The notes under the pieces: generated by a model
What the model saw: only the letters and a program-made list of their open reading frames with translations
What the model was told of the DNA's origin: nothing
Databases searched by the model: none
Program-made: the position numbers and the translations under genes
Assembly: GCA_017516785.1 (NCBI GenBank)
Contig: JAFXAV010000017.1
Location: 1 to 52,760, forward strand
DNA: 52,760 bases
Reading direction: 5' to 3'
From: Oscillospiraceae bacterium
GTDB taxonomy: Bacteria > Bacillota_A > Clostridia > Oscillospirales > Oscillospiraceae
In this document: positions 42,780-50,599 of the stretch, one piece after another
How positions within the stretch are numbered: the stretch's first letter is position 1
How the letters are laid out: each line of letters begins with the position of its first letter

Positions 42780-43286
42780 TTACTTGCACTCACTATCTAC
42801 TATAACATAAACTCCTTCTTGAATTGCAGAAAATGTTGCGATAGAGCATACAACTATGGCAGTGTATTTCAATTCCACAAAGGATATTGTCAAAGGCAAT
42901 AGGAACAGCAGTAGTCCCGTTGCTTTGTTCATAATCGTATGCAAGGATATAAACTGTTTTTCAGCAGCATATCCCCATATGAGATTACTGATTTTGATAA
43001 CCGCAATCACACCACCCCATATCCACAACCATTGTGGAATATGGATTGCTGGCAACAGCTTAAACAAAGATACCACTACAAAAATGAGGTCGGCAATCGT
43101 GTCCAGTTGGCTTCCAAACTTGCTGGTACTGTTTGTTTTTCTGGCGATTGTTCCATCTGCCATATCACTAAAACCGCATATGAGATATGTGATATAAAAG
43201 CCTAAAGAAAATACAGGAAAGAACAGCAACAAAAAACTGCCGAAAATACGACAACCCGTGAGTATATTTGCTATATGCTTCGTCAT
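42780..43286 (-). CDS. CDP-alcohol phosphatidyltransferase family protein
   Basis: This 168-residue membrane enzyme has the family signature in the form DMADGTIAR, then eight residues, G, SQLD and TIAD, matching D-x2-DG-x2-AR-x8-G-x3-D-x3-D. It joins an alcohol head group to a CDP-diacylglycerol or CDP-alcohol in phospholipid synthesis; the head group is unknown. The ATG at 43286 with AGGTG upstream is preferred to the longer frame start at 43376. Codon use and base composition are AT-rich, unlike its neighbours, and it is flanked by an IS remnant, which suggests recent transfer. Confidence 0.82.
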   Translation of the reverse strand: MTKHIANILTGCRIFGSFLLLFFPVFSLGFYITYLICGFSDMADGTIARKTNSTSKFGSQLDTIADLIFVVVSLFKLLPAIHIPQWLWIWGGVIAVIKISNLIWGYAAEKQFISLHTIMNKATGLLLFLLPLTISFVELKYTAIVVCSIATFSAIQEGVYVIVDSECK

Positions 43287-43380
43287 CTGTTCACCTACCA
43301 ATTCAAGTTTATCTAACTGATTGTATATTAACACAATTCCCCTGAAAGTGCTATTGTGAGCACCGCATTTGCGCAAAAAA

Positions 43381-43409
43381 AGGAGCCTGTGGAATTTCCA
43401 CAGGCTCCT
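43381..43409 (-). terminator. Terminator of the AGE-family gene
   Basis: AGGAGCCTGTGGAA/TTCCACAGGCTCCT followed on the minus strand by a U run. Confidence 0.9.
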
Positions 43410-43416
43410 GAATCTT

Positions 43417-44619
43417 TTATTCTGCCAGCATCTGGGTCAGCATCACGTCGCACATGGACATGGCTCTGGGCATATGGAAGGGGCCCTTGAAGGTGGAACC
43501 CTTGGTACTGGGCATGGTGGGCATGCCGTCGCGGCGCAGATAGCCGTACCACTCGCCGTACTCAGGGTCAGCGAAGTACTTCTTGACATAGTCCATGCAG
43601 CGCTTGAACCAGTTCAGGTAGTATTCATCTCCGGTATCCCGGTAAGCCATCAGGGAGGCGATCATGATCTCGTTGTGGGGCCACCACAGCTTCATGTCGT
43701 GCTCGTAAGCCTCGGGGGGATTGCCCAGGCAGTCACGGAAGTACAGCAGGCCTTCATACTCGTTGTCCCAGCCGTTTTCGATGGCCATACGGAAGATTTC
43801 CTCAGCCTTGGCATGGAGCTCCTTGTCGCCGGTCAGGTTGGCAAACTCCATCAGGAACCAGCTGCACTCGATGTCGTGGCCAGGGTTCACGATGCGGCCT
43901 TCGGTGACATCGCCGCGGAATTCGCCGTTGGGGCCGACGTTTTCCAGGGTGCAGTTCATCTCGGGCTTGTGGTGATAGGTCAGGATATCGTGGACGCAGG
44001 AAGCGGAGCGCTCGTCGTACATGGCTGCATTGGCAGGGTCAACACGGCGCATGACAGCGGTGACGTTCAGCAGAATCATGGGAATGCCCAGGCCTCTGCC
44101 GGAGCGGGTTTCGGGAATGGTCTTGGGGCCGAGACCCGTGGGATCTTCGCCGCCCTGGCTCAGGTTCCAGTAGATTTCATAGGCGCGCTTTGCACGGTTC
44201 AGATGTTCCGCATCACCGGTAACGCCGTAGTATTCGGCATTGGCGATGCAGTAGAATGCCTCGGAGAAGTAGTAGCGGCGCTGGCGCAGGGGCTTTCCGT
44301 CAGCGGTGACGGTGAAGTACATACGGCCCTCGGCGTCAGGGTTGATGCAGTATTTTTCCAGGAAATCCAGGCAGGACTTGGAAGCTTCCAGCCACTCGGG
44401 GCGGTTGCCGTACAGATGGCACATGTAAGCAAAGATCCAGCCGCAGCGGCCCTGCATCCACACGCTCTTGTCGGTGGAGTAGATACGGCCGGTACGGTCC
44501 AGACAGGTGTAGACGCCGCCGTGCTCCCGGTCAATGCCGTTTTTCAGCCAGAAGTTCAGGCTGGTCTCCAGCTCGCTGCGGATCCAGGCCTGGGTTTGCA
44601 TTAAATACTCTCTATCCAT
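43417..44619 (-). CDS. N-acylglucosamine 2-epimerase/cellobiose 2-epimerase family protein
   Basis: This 400-residue (alpha/alpha)6-barrel sugar epimerase shows WLKNGIDREHGGVYTCLDRTG near the start, KSVWMQGRCGWIFAY, CIANAEYYG, NPGHDIECSWFLME and LKLWWPHNEIMIA segments, including the His residues used for epimerisation. The substrate may be N-acetyl-glucosamine/mannosamine or a beta-linked disaccharide; sequence alone does not decide. The start at 44619 has AAAGGAG upstream. It is transcribed alone. Confidence 0.9.
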   Translation of the reverse strand: MDREYLMQTQAWIRSELETSLNFWLKNGIDREHGGVYTCLDRTGRIYSTDKSVWMQGRCGWIFAYMCHLYGNRPEWLEASKSCLDFLEKYCINPDAEGRMYFTVTADGKPLRQRRYYFSEAFYCIANAEYYGVTGDAEHLNRAKRAYEIYWNLSQGGEDPTGLGPKTIPETRSGRGLGIPMILLNVTAVMRRVDPANAAMYDERSASCVHDILTYHHKPEMNCTLENVGPNGEFRGDVTEGRIVNPGHDIECSWFLMEFANLTGDKELHAKAEEIFRMAIENGWDNEYEGLLYFRDCLGNPPEAYEHDMKLWWPHNEIMIASLMAYRDTGDEYYLNWFKRCMDYVKKYFADPEYGEWYGYLRRDGMPTMPSTKGSTFKGPFHMPRAMSMCDVMLTQMLAE

Positions 44620-44683
44620 TGTGCAATACTCCTTTAATGATCGTTGAATGCGGCGGTGCCGCATGGTGATTTCTTACAAAAAC

Positions 44684-44711
44684 ATTATAGCATGCTGAAA
44701 GGGATTTTCAA
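44684..44711 (-). promoter_or_regulatory. Promoter of the AGE-family gene
   Basis: TTGAAA (44706-44711), 16-base spacer, TATAAT (44684-44689). Confidence 0.75.
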
Positions 44712-44764
44712 TAGATTTTCAAAGTAAAAATGTGCATGATCCTAAATCGTCGGAAACAACCTAC

Positions 44765-44793
44765 TTGCATCTAAAACAAGAAGATGATATCAT
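44765..44793 (+). promoter_or_regulatory. Promoter of thyA-folA
   Basis: TTGCAT (44765-44770), 17-base spacer, TATCAT (44788-44793). Confidence 0.7.
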
Positions 44794-44830
44794 ATAGACA
44801 ATCTTTATGTCGCAAAAAGGAGAAAGAAAA

Positions 44831-45667
44831 ATGAGCAGAGCTGATGAAATTTATCGCCAGACTTGTCTGGATATTCTGAACAACGGTTTTTCTGACGAAG
44901 GCATGGATGTCCGCCCTCATTGGGAGGATGGCACCCCCGCCCATACCATCAAGAAATTCGGCGTGGTGAACCGCTATAACCTGGCCGAAGAGTTCCCCAT
45001 CATGACCCTGCGCCGCACCTACTGGAAGAGCGCCGTGGATGAAATGCTGTGGATCTGGCAGAAGAAGTCCAACCGCATCTGCGACCTGGGCAGCCATGTC
45101 TGGGATGAGTGGGCCGGCGAAGACGGCACCATCGGCAAGGCCTACGGCTATCAGCTGGGCGTCAAGTACCAGTTCGGCAAGGGCCAGGAGCCTATGGATC
45201 AGGTGGACCGGGTTCTGTATGATCTGAAGCACAATCCCGCCTCCCGCCGGATTATGACCAATATCTACAATTTCCAGGATCTGCATGAGATGAACCTGTA
45301 TCCCTGCGCATATTCCATGACCTTCAATGTCACCGGCGACACTCTGAACGGCATCCTGAATCAGCGCTCCCAGGATATGCTCACCGCCAACAACTGGAAC
45401 GTGGTGCAGTACGCGGTGCTGATGCATATGATGGCCCAGGTTTCCGGTCTGAAGGTGGGCGAGCTGGTCCATGTCATCGCTGACTGCCATATCTATGACC
45501 GTCACATCCCCGCTGTGAAGGCCATGCTGGAAAACGAAGGCTTTGATGCTCCCAAGTTCTCCATGGACGAGTCCATCACCGATTTCTATCAGTTTACCAA
45601 GAACTCGTTCAAGGTGGAGGACTATAAGTTCCACGAGTTCAACTTCAAGATTCCCATGGCTATTTGA
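44831..45667 (+). CDS. thyA: Thymidylate synthase
   Basis: This 278-residue enzyme makes dTMP from dUMP with methylene-tetrahydrofolate. The catalytic Cys is in MNLYPCAYSMTFNV (about residue 159), followed by NQRSQDMLTANNWNVVQY, which carries the dUMP-binding Arg, Asp and Asn, and ADCHIYDRH. The residue after the Cys is Ala where most ThyA proteins have His. The ATG at 44831 has an AAAGGAG site. folA follows with an eight-base gap, giving a folate/thymidylate pair. Confidence 0.92.
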   Translation: MSRADEIYRQTCLDILNNGFSDEGMDVRPHWEDGTPAHTIKKFGVVNRYNLAEEFPIMTLRRTYWKSAVDEMLWIWQKKSNRICDLGSHVWDEWAGEDGTIGKAYGYQLGVKYQFGKGQEPMDQVDRVLYDLKHNPASRRIMTNIYNFQDLHEMNLYPCAYSMTFNVTGDTLNGILNQRSQDMLTANNWNVVQYAVLMHMMAQVSGLKVGELVHVIADCHIYDRHIPAVKAMLENEGFDAPKFSMDESITDFYQFTKNSFKVEDYKFHEFNFKIPMAI

Positions 45668-45675
45668 GGTTCCCT

Positions 45676-46155
45676 ATGGATTTGATTGTAGCGGTATATG
45701 ATGACTGGGGCATCGGCCGGGACGGCACTCAGCCCATCGCCCTGAGCACAGACCGGAAATTCTTCCGGGAGACAACCCGGGGCACCATGGTCATCGCAGG
45801 CCGTCGGACGGTGGCAGATTTCCCGGGGCAAAAACCGTTGCCCGGACGGGTGAATGTGGTGCTGAGCCGCAGCGGCAAGGAAATTCCCGGATTTACTCTC
45901 TGCGGAAGTCCTGAAGAAGCAGTCAAGCTGGCAGAGTCTGCCGAACGTGCCTTTGTCATCGGCGGCGGCAGTATCTACCGCCAGATGCTCCCACTCTGCC
46001 ACCGGGCCTATGTCACAAAGGTGCATGTGACACCCGAGTCCGACACCTTTTTCCCCAATCTGGACGAAGACCCTCAGTGGGAACTGACGGAAGTCCTGCA
46101 GTCCGGTGTGGAAAACGGAATTTCCTTCGAAATGTGCCTTTACATCCGAAAATAA
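45676..46155 (+). CDS. folA: Dihydrofolate reductase
   Basis: This 159-residue enzyme regenerates tetrahydrofolate consumed by ThyA. It has VAVYDDWGIGRDG, DRKFFRETTRGTMVIAGRRT and VIGGGSIYRQMLP. Length is normal. The ATG at 45676 follows TGAGG, which overlaps the thyA stop; an in-frame TTG at 45664 is an unlikely start. Confidence 0.95.
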   Translation: MDLIVAVYDDWGIGRDGTQPIALSTDRKFFRETTRGTMVIAGRRTVADFPGQKPLPGRVNVVLSRSGKEIPGFTLCGSPEEAVKLAESAERAFVIGGGSIYRQMLPLCHRAYVTKVHVTPESDTFFPNLDEDPQWELTEVLQSGVENGISFEMCLYIRK

Positions 46156-46164
46156 CCGGAAAAC

Positions 46165-46195
46165 GCCAACTCAACCAGCGCTTGAGTTGGCTTTT
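46165..46195 (+). terminator. Terminator of thyA-folA
   Basis: GCCAACTCAA/TTGAGTTGGC with a loop and a short T run. Confidence 0.82.
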
Positions 46196-46209
46196 CAATT
46201 ACCTGTTTA

Positions 46210-46238
46210 TTGCCAAAGAGCCGCCCTGCTGCTATACT
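46210..46238 (+). promoter_or_regulatory. Promoter of the HTH-repeat gene
   Basis: TTGCCA (46210-46215), 17-base spacer, TATACT (46233-46238). Confidence 0.75.
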
Positions 46239-46284
46239 GATGCCATCAGGAGCGGCCACTCCCAGTCAAAAGGAGGAACAGAAG

Positions 46285-47079
46285 ATGTTTGATACCATGA
46301 ATATTGCGAAGCGCATCAAGCAGGCGCGGATCGATCAGAATATGACGCAGCTGGCCCTGGCAGATGCCATGGGCGTCAGCTATCAGGCAGTGAGCAACTG
46401 GGAGCGGGGCAATTCCATGCCCGATATCTCCAAGCTGGGTGACCTCTGCGCGGTACTTGGAATTTCGGTCAATGAACTGCTGGGCATCGAAGTGCCTGCA
46501 GCAGCCGTCACCAAGGTGATGGAGGAAGAGGAGCTGACCGTGGAAGAACTGGTGGAGGTTGCGCCGGTGCTGCCTCCTGCGGTGGTGCAGGAGAAAACCG
46601 AAAAGACCCGGAAAAAGAAAAAACTGAAGCTGGACAAAATTGCCGACATGGCCCCCTTTCTGGGCCAGAAATATCTGGAAGAGCTGGTAATGGATGCGGA
46701 GATCGAGGATCTGGACGGCATCGATGAGCTGGCGCCATTCCTGAGCCGCAAAGCTCTGGATGCTCTGGTGGAAAATGCAACCCCCAATGACTTCGACGAG
46801 ATTGTGGAAATCGCTCCCTTCTTAAGCCGTGAAACCCTCGACAAACTGGTGATGCGCTGCGCCGCAAATTGCGACGTGGATGCGATGGAAGACCTTGCCC
46901 CCTTCGTATCCCGGGAGACACTGGACAAGCTGGCGGTGCAGCTGATCGAAAGTGATTGTGATGAAGACCTTTCGGATCTTTATCCCTTCCTCAGCCGGGA
47001 GACTCTCCGGAAAATTGCAAACCAAATGATGCAGGAACGCAACATGGATGGCCTGGAAGACATCATGCCCTTTATCTGA
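46285..47079 (+). CDS. XRE-family HTH protein with APFLSRETLDKL repeats
   Basis: This 264-residue protein has an XRE helix-turn-helix (about 7-65, MTQLALADAMGVSYQAVSNWERG), an acidic hinge, a Lys-rich stretch (about 104-117) and then five repeats of a 27-28 residue unit. The cores are APFLGQKYLEELV (123), APFLSRKALDALV (150), APFLSRETLDKLV (177), APFVSRETLDKLA (205) and YPFLSRETLRKIA (233), closing with MPFI. The repeats probably form helical hairpins for protein contact. The ATG has an AAAGGAGG site. Target genes are unknown. Confidence 0.85.
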   Translation: MFDTMNIAKRIKQARIDQNMTQLALADAMGVSYQAVSNWERGNSMPDISKLGDLCAVLGISVNELLGIEVPAAAVTKVMEEEELTVEELVEVAPVLPPAVVQEKTEKTRKKKKLKLDKIADMAPFLGQKYLEELVMDAEIEDLDGIDELAPFLSRKALDALVENATPNDFDEIVEIAPFLSRETLDKLVMRCAANCDVDAMEDLAPFVSRETLDKLAVQLIESDCDEDLSDLYPFLSRETLRKIANQMMQERNMDGLEDIMPFI

Positions 47080-47084
47080 ATGGA

Positions 47085-47120
47085 ACACCCCGAAAGCAGC
47101 AGCTTTCGGGGTGTTTTTTT
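47085..47120. terminator. Terminator after the HTH-repeat gene
   Basis: ACACCCCGAAAGC/GCTTTCGGGGTGT with a T run; convergent with the sdp-like operon. Confidence 0.9.
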
Positions 47121-47496
47121 ATCTGCGGATTCCATTTTCGTCAAATTCTTTTTTCAGCGCATTCTCCACAACGGGGATGGTGAGAAGAATTACCGCAACC
47201 TGCAGAATCATTACGACCATACCCACATTGGCGATCACATCGTCGCTGGCGGGAAACACCGCAATCATAGCAGCAACAGAGCCGATCAGAGTCCAGATGC
47301 CCCATTTCCAGGCCAGTTTGCCCCAGAGCTTGTTGGCAAATTCCCAGGTGTCCTGATTTTTGGTGGATCTTCTGGTGCGGTAACCGAAGAGTGCATTGAT
47401 GGTTACGGGAGTGCTGTTTTTAAACAGGCTTCCGAAGCTAATCAGAATCACCGGAATCAACAGACTGGTGAAAAGCATTAAAATCCATGTAGCCAT
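47119..47496 (-). CDS. Small SdpI-family membrane protein
   Basis: This 125-residue protein has three hydrophobic segments and the family motif VTINALFGYRTRRSTKNQDTWEFANK, as in the C-terminal SdpI domain. It is the last gene of the operon, with one base between it and the CPBP gene stop. It may add immunity against a membrane-active peptide (inference). It lacks the DUF1648 part seen in the larger protein at 48417. Confidence 0.85.
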   Translation of the reverse strand: MATWILMLFTSLLIPVILISFGSLFKNSTPVTINALFGYRTRRSTKNQDTWEFANKLWGKLAWKWGIWTLIGSVAAMIAVFPASDDVIANVGMVVMILQVAVILLTIPVVENALKKEFDENGIRR

Positions 47497-47497
47497 A

Positions 47498-48403
47498 TCA
47501 GTTCTCCCTTCTGCTCAGGCGGATTGCCATGATCATTGCGACAATCATAAAAGGAATCAGGCCGATGATACCCATGGGGGCAGGGCCGATGAAGGGGTTG
47601 CCGCCGTCTTTTGTCAGGTAAATTCCGATGGCACCAATGCCGTTTACGGCGCCGTGGGCCAGAACAGCGGGAATGCAGCTGCCGGTTTTCAGGGTAACGT
47701 AAGACATGAAAACGCCGAGAACAATGCAGAACAGGCACATCATGCCAATGCCAGCAAAGGGGAAGCCGGGGTAACCAACGCCATAGTTATGGCCGATGGC
47801 CGTGAGGGGTGCGTGCCACAGCCCCCAGATAATTCCGGTAACCAGCAGCATGGGAACGGTGGGAAGTTTCTCCTTCATCTTGGGAAGCAGATAGCCTCTC
47901 CAGCCCCATTCTTCGCCGAAGCAGACGATGAAGTTCATGGCGGGAGCCAGAAACAGCGCCTGCAGGCACTGAATAACCATCAGAAGTTCAATGGGCATGG
48001 GCAGGGTTTCCAAGGGGGCGCCGGCAGATTCCAGTGTAGTGATGAAGTAGCTGAAGCTAAAGTCCAGATTATCAGGAAATAGTAGGAAATAGAGAGCGGC
48101 GCCTGCAAGGGTCAGAATTCCGGGGCCAAACCAGGCCAGAAGATAGGTTTTGATGTTCTTTTTGAAGTTGGGTTTCAACCAGCAGTTTCGGAAGCCCTCT
48201 TTGGTAATCAGCCGGGTCAGCAGTACGCCGATGGCAGGGAAGAACATACAGATTGCAGTCAGCAGTTGGGCAGCCACAGAGGGGAGGCCGTTCAGGGTTT
48301 CGCCGTTGACCATAGGGTAGAGAATCAGGAAGCAGTAGCCCCAGGTCAGGCAAAAGGTGATGAGCAGGTAGGTAAGGATGCGTCTGGTATTCTGTTTTTC
48401 CAT
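47498..48403 (-). CDS. CPBP-family intramembrane glutamic protease
   Basis: This 301-residue protein has about eight membrane segments. The catalytic EExxxR motif appears as GEEWGWRGYLL and is followed by a WGLWHAPL segment and a later His/Asn region, as in CAAX protease/bacteriocin-processing (Abi) proteins. Members confer bacteriocin self-immunity or process peptides. Its position between two SdpI-like genes supports an immunity role. It has an AAAGGAGGT ribosome site. Confidence 0.92.
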   Translation of the reverse strand: MEKQNTRRILTYLLITFCLTWGYCFLILYPMVNGETLNGLPSVAAQLLTAICMFFPAIGVLLTRLITKEGFRNCWLKPNFKKNIKTYLLAWFGPGILTLAGAALYFLLFPDNLDFSFSYFITTLESAGAPLETLPMPIELLMVIQCLQALFLAPAMNFIVCFGEEWGWRGYLLPKMKEKLPTVPMLLVTGIIWGLWHAPLTAIGHNYGVGYPGFPFAGIGMMCLFCIVLGVFMSYVTLKTGSCIPAVLAHGAVNGIGAIGIYLTKDGGNPFIGPAPMGIIGLIPFMIVAMIMAIRLSRREN

Positions 48404-48416
48404 GGGTAACCTCCTT

Positions 48417-49502
48417 TTAATGCTTTACACAGGCTGCGAGGGTTTCGTAAATGGCAGTGGTTTCCGCTTCGTCAATGCCGCTGAGCACCAGAACCTTTTC
48501 GCCGCAGGTCACCACAATGCAGGCTTCCGGTTCATAGTAGGTATAGCGGGTGTACATGCCGAATTCCTTGTTTTCAAAGGCACCGAGAAGCAGCTTCCAG
48601 CTGCCGAAGCCCCAGGTACGGGTGCCATCCACACCGCCGATGCGAAGCTCGATATTGCTGATTTCTTCATAGTCAACCGTCAGGGGGTTCCAGAAGGTGG
48701 AATCCACGGTGAAGCTATCTTCATTGAAAGTATAGTCGATTTTTCCGGTGAGCAGGATGATGGCGACCACAATCAGAATGACTGCGACGAAGATATAAGC
48801 CCCTCTGGTGATTGCCTTGGTGGTCTTGTCCATGGGTTTTGGTTCATAGTGGTTGCCAGCCTTCTGCTGCTTTTTGTAGTAGGCCCAGGAGTAAATCGTG
48901 GGAACAAAACCCATGACCATGATGATCAGAATCATCGGGGTGGCAGCCATTTCCATGGGAAGGAATGCCAGGAAAAACATGCCCAGACCGCAGATGACCC
49001 AGAGCTTTCCTGCGAACCGGTGTGTGACATTCCAGTTATCCTCGTTGGCAAGGGTCCAGGGGATTTTGATGCCGATGGTGTGGTTCTGACGGCACTTGGG
49101 CATGTAATTGCCGATGAGAATGAAGGAGATGGCCATGCCGGGCAGAAGAATGGAAGTGATGTTGAACTCCGTACCCAGGGCAATGGCGAACATCATGCCG
49201 CTGCAGGCAATGGAGAGAATGGGGCAGATCCAGAAGATCATGTTAAAGACCTTTTTATTCTGGTTCGTTGCCTTGGGATCCAGGGAGGTTACCCAGATGC
49301 AGAGCCAGTGGACAGCCAGTATGTTCAGCGGCGGGACAAACACGGCGAAAGCCTTGCCGCTCCAGCCGTCGGCTTCACCGTTGAATCCCCAGTGGGTGGC
49401 AAAACGGCCGGGAAGCTGATTCCAGAGAATCAGTCCGATGGCAATAGGCAGCAGGATTGCAATGGACGAAATAATCAGCTGCTTTTTATACTTCTTAATC
49501 AT
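48417..49502 (-). CDS. SdpI-like immunity protein with DUF1648 and C-terminal PH-like domain
   Basis: This 361-residue protein begins with a DUF1648-type segment (LPGRFATHWGFNGEADGW, about 29-46), continues with SdpI-like membrane segments (IGIKIPWTLANEDNWNVTHRF) and ends with a soluble beta-rich domain (about 255-361). SdpI proteins protect against the SdpC toxin and in Bacillus sequester SdpR at the membrane. Its start overlaps the end of the ArsR gene by four bases (ATGA). Confidence 0.88.
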   Translation of the reverse strand: MIKKYKKQLIISSIAILLPIAIGLILWNQLPGRFATHWGFNGEADGWSGKAFAVFVPPLNILAVHWLCIWVTSLDPKATNQNKKVFNMIFWICPILSIACSGMMFAIALGTEFNITSILLPGMAISFILIGNYMPKCRQNHTIGIKIPWTLANEDNWNVTHRFAGKLWVICGLGMFFLAFLPMEMAATPMILIIMVMGFVPTIYSWAYYKKQQKAGNHYEPKPMDKTTKAITRGAYIFVAVILIVVAIILLTGKIDYTFNEDSFTVDSTFWNPLTVDYEEISNIELRIGGVDGTRTWGFGSWKLLLGAFENKEFGMYTRYTYYEPEACIVVTCGEKVLVLSGIDEAETTAIYETLAACVKH

Positions 49503-49768
49503 AGCGATTCTCCTTTCAGATCGGAAATCCAGAGCATGATTTCTTCCAGCACGGAGGCATTCAGCTCATAGTAGATGAATTTGCCTTCCCGGGTGTCCCG
49601 GATCAGGTCGGCTTCCTTCAGGACGGACAGATGGCGGGAGATGGAGGCGCCGGTTACGGGGAAATGGTCGGCAATCTCGCCGGCGGAAAGGCGTCCTGAT
49701 TTGAGCATGTTCAGGATTTCCCGGCGTATGGGATCGGCCAGGGCTTTCAGGGTGGACTGAAGGCTCAT
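49499..49768 (-). CDS. sdpR: ArsR-family repressor (SdpR-like)
   Basis: This 89-residue winged-helix repressor shows LKALADPIRREILNML, then GEIADHFPVTGASISRHLSVLKEADLI as the recognition helix and a beta-wing REGKFIYYELN. There are no metal-binding Cys residues, as in SdpR. The start at 49768 has AAAGGAG upstream. It heads the operon with the SdpI-like genes and probably represses it through the operator at 49785-49811. Confidence 0.88.
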   Translation of the reverse strand: MSLQSTLKALADPIRREILNMLKSGRLSAGEIADHFPVTGASISRHLSVLKEADLIRDTREGKFIYYELNASVLEEIMLWISDLKGESL

Positions 49769-49784
49769 AAGGAACACTCCTTTA

Positions 49785-49842
49785 TTTAACATTTAACTTA
49801 ATTGTTAAATATATGGTAACATGGATTCTGAAAGTTGTCAAG
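49785..49842 (-). promoter_or_regulatory. Promoter and operator of the sdpR operon
   Basis: TTGACA (49837-49842), 17-base spacer, TACCAT (49814-49819). Just downstream lie ATTTAAC (49785), ATTTAAC (49792) and GTTAAAT (49805), a direct repeat and a 7-6-7 inverted repeat over the transcription start. This is a good fit for autorepression by the ArsR-type protein. Confidence 0.78.
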
Positions 49843-49860
49843 AGGGGAGAAAAGGAAAAG

Positions 49861-49883
49861 CGCAGAGGAAATCTTCCTCTGCG
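49861..49883. other. Hairpin upstream of sdpR
   Basis: CGCAGAGGAA/TTCCTCTGCG with a three-base loop, followed by U residues on the minus strand. It lies upstream of both divergent promoters and no gene reads into it from the minus side. Confidence 0.55.
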
Positions 49884-49923
49884 GCAATTCTATTATACCA
49901 TAAACCCCAATCATATACAAGAC

Positions 49924-49952
49924 TTGAGCTTCCCGGCGCCCGGGGGTAGAAT
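49924..49952 (+). promoter_or_regulatory. Promoter of the 185-residue unknown gene
   Basis: TTGAGC (49924-49929), 17-base GC-rich spacer containing the palindrome CCGGCGCCCGG, TAGAAT (49947-49952). Confidence 0.65.
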
Positions 49953-49972
49953 AGGCATCAGGAGGGGATGAA

Positions 49973-50530
49973 ATGACTTACTATCATTGTTCGCCTGTGG
50001 GCGGTTTGAAAACGTTGAAGCCAGGAATTCCCGCACATTTTCACAAGCCCTCCCGGGTCTACCTTACAACGCTGCTTCCAATGGCGCTGATGTACGGCGT
50101 TCGGAATTTCGAATATACCTACGGCTACACAAAAGAAGGACAGATCTATTATGAAGAATATTTCCCCGAGGCATTGAAGATTCTTTACAAGGGGAAATAT
50201 GCCAGCCTGTATATTTGTAATCCCGATCATGTGGAACCAACCCAGATTCCCAATGAGGCGGTCACATCTTTGGAAGTACCGGTACAGGAGGAGATTTTTA
50301 TTCCGGATGTCTATGAAGCACTGCTGGAACAGGAGCGGAAAGGCGGCTTGATGATCAGAAAATATGAACAGCTGAATGAACGGATGCTTGCCTGGATTCG
50401 GAAAGCCGAGAAGGAGGAAATTCTAAAGCGTGATCTTCTGAACCTGGGAGGTCCTATGGCAGAATATATGAAGCTTCATTATCCCCAAAGCTGGGAGGAT
50501 GCAAAAAAAGAAACCCAGGCACCAATCTGA
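49973..50530 (+). CDS. Unrecognised 185-residue protein
   Basis: This soluble protein begins MTYYHCSPVGGLKTLKP and contains LMYGVRNFEYTYGYTKEGQIYYEEYFPEAL-like Tyr-rich segments and a charged helical C-terminus. The N-terminal YHCSP.GL pattern faintly recalls ADP-ribosyltransferase-like folds that start with a YHGS-type strand, but the other expected residues are not evident, so no function is claimed. It has an AGGAGGGG ribosome site. Its stop codon lies inside the 5' arm of a perfect inverted repeat. Confidence 0.75.
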   Translation: MTYYHCSPVGGLKTLKPGIPAHFHKPSRVYLTTLLPMALMYGVRNFEYTYGYTKEGQIYYEEYFPEALKILYKGKYASLYICNPDHVEPTQIPNEAVTSLEVPVQEEIFIPDVYEALLEQERKGGLMIRKYEQLNERMLAWIRKAEKEEILKRDLLNLGGPMAEYMKLHYPQSWEDAKKETQAPI

Positions 50531-50574
50531 TATGTACCCCCAATACTGGGTGTCCAGTATTGGGGGTACATATC
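50529..50574. repeat. Perfect 21-bp inverted repeat
   Basis: Arms 50529-50549 and 50554-50574 pair without mismatch around a GTGT loop; the core is TACCCCCAATACTGG. No T run follows on either strand. Confidence 0.92.
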
Positions 50575-50599
50575 ACAATCTAAGTGCCTGGGTTTTGTG

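Noticed and set aside
42330..42780. CRISPR or other repeat array in the AT-rich stretch
   Set aside because: The repeats are hairpins of an IS200-type end and a terminator-like stem; there are no regularly spaced direct repeats.
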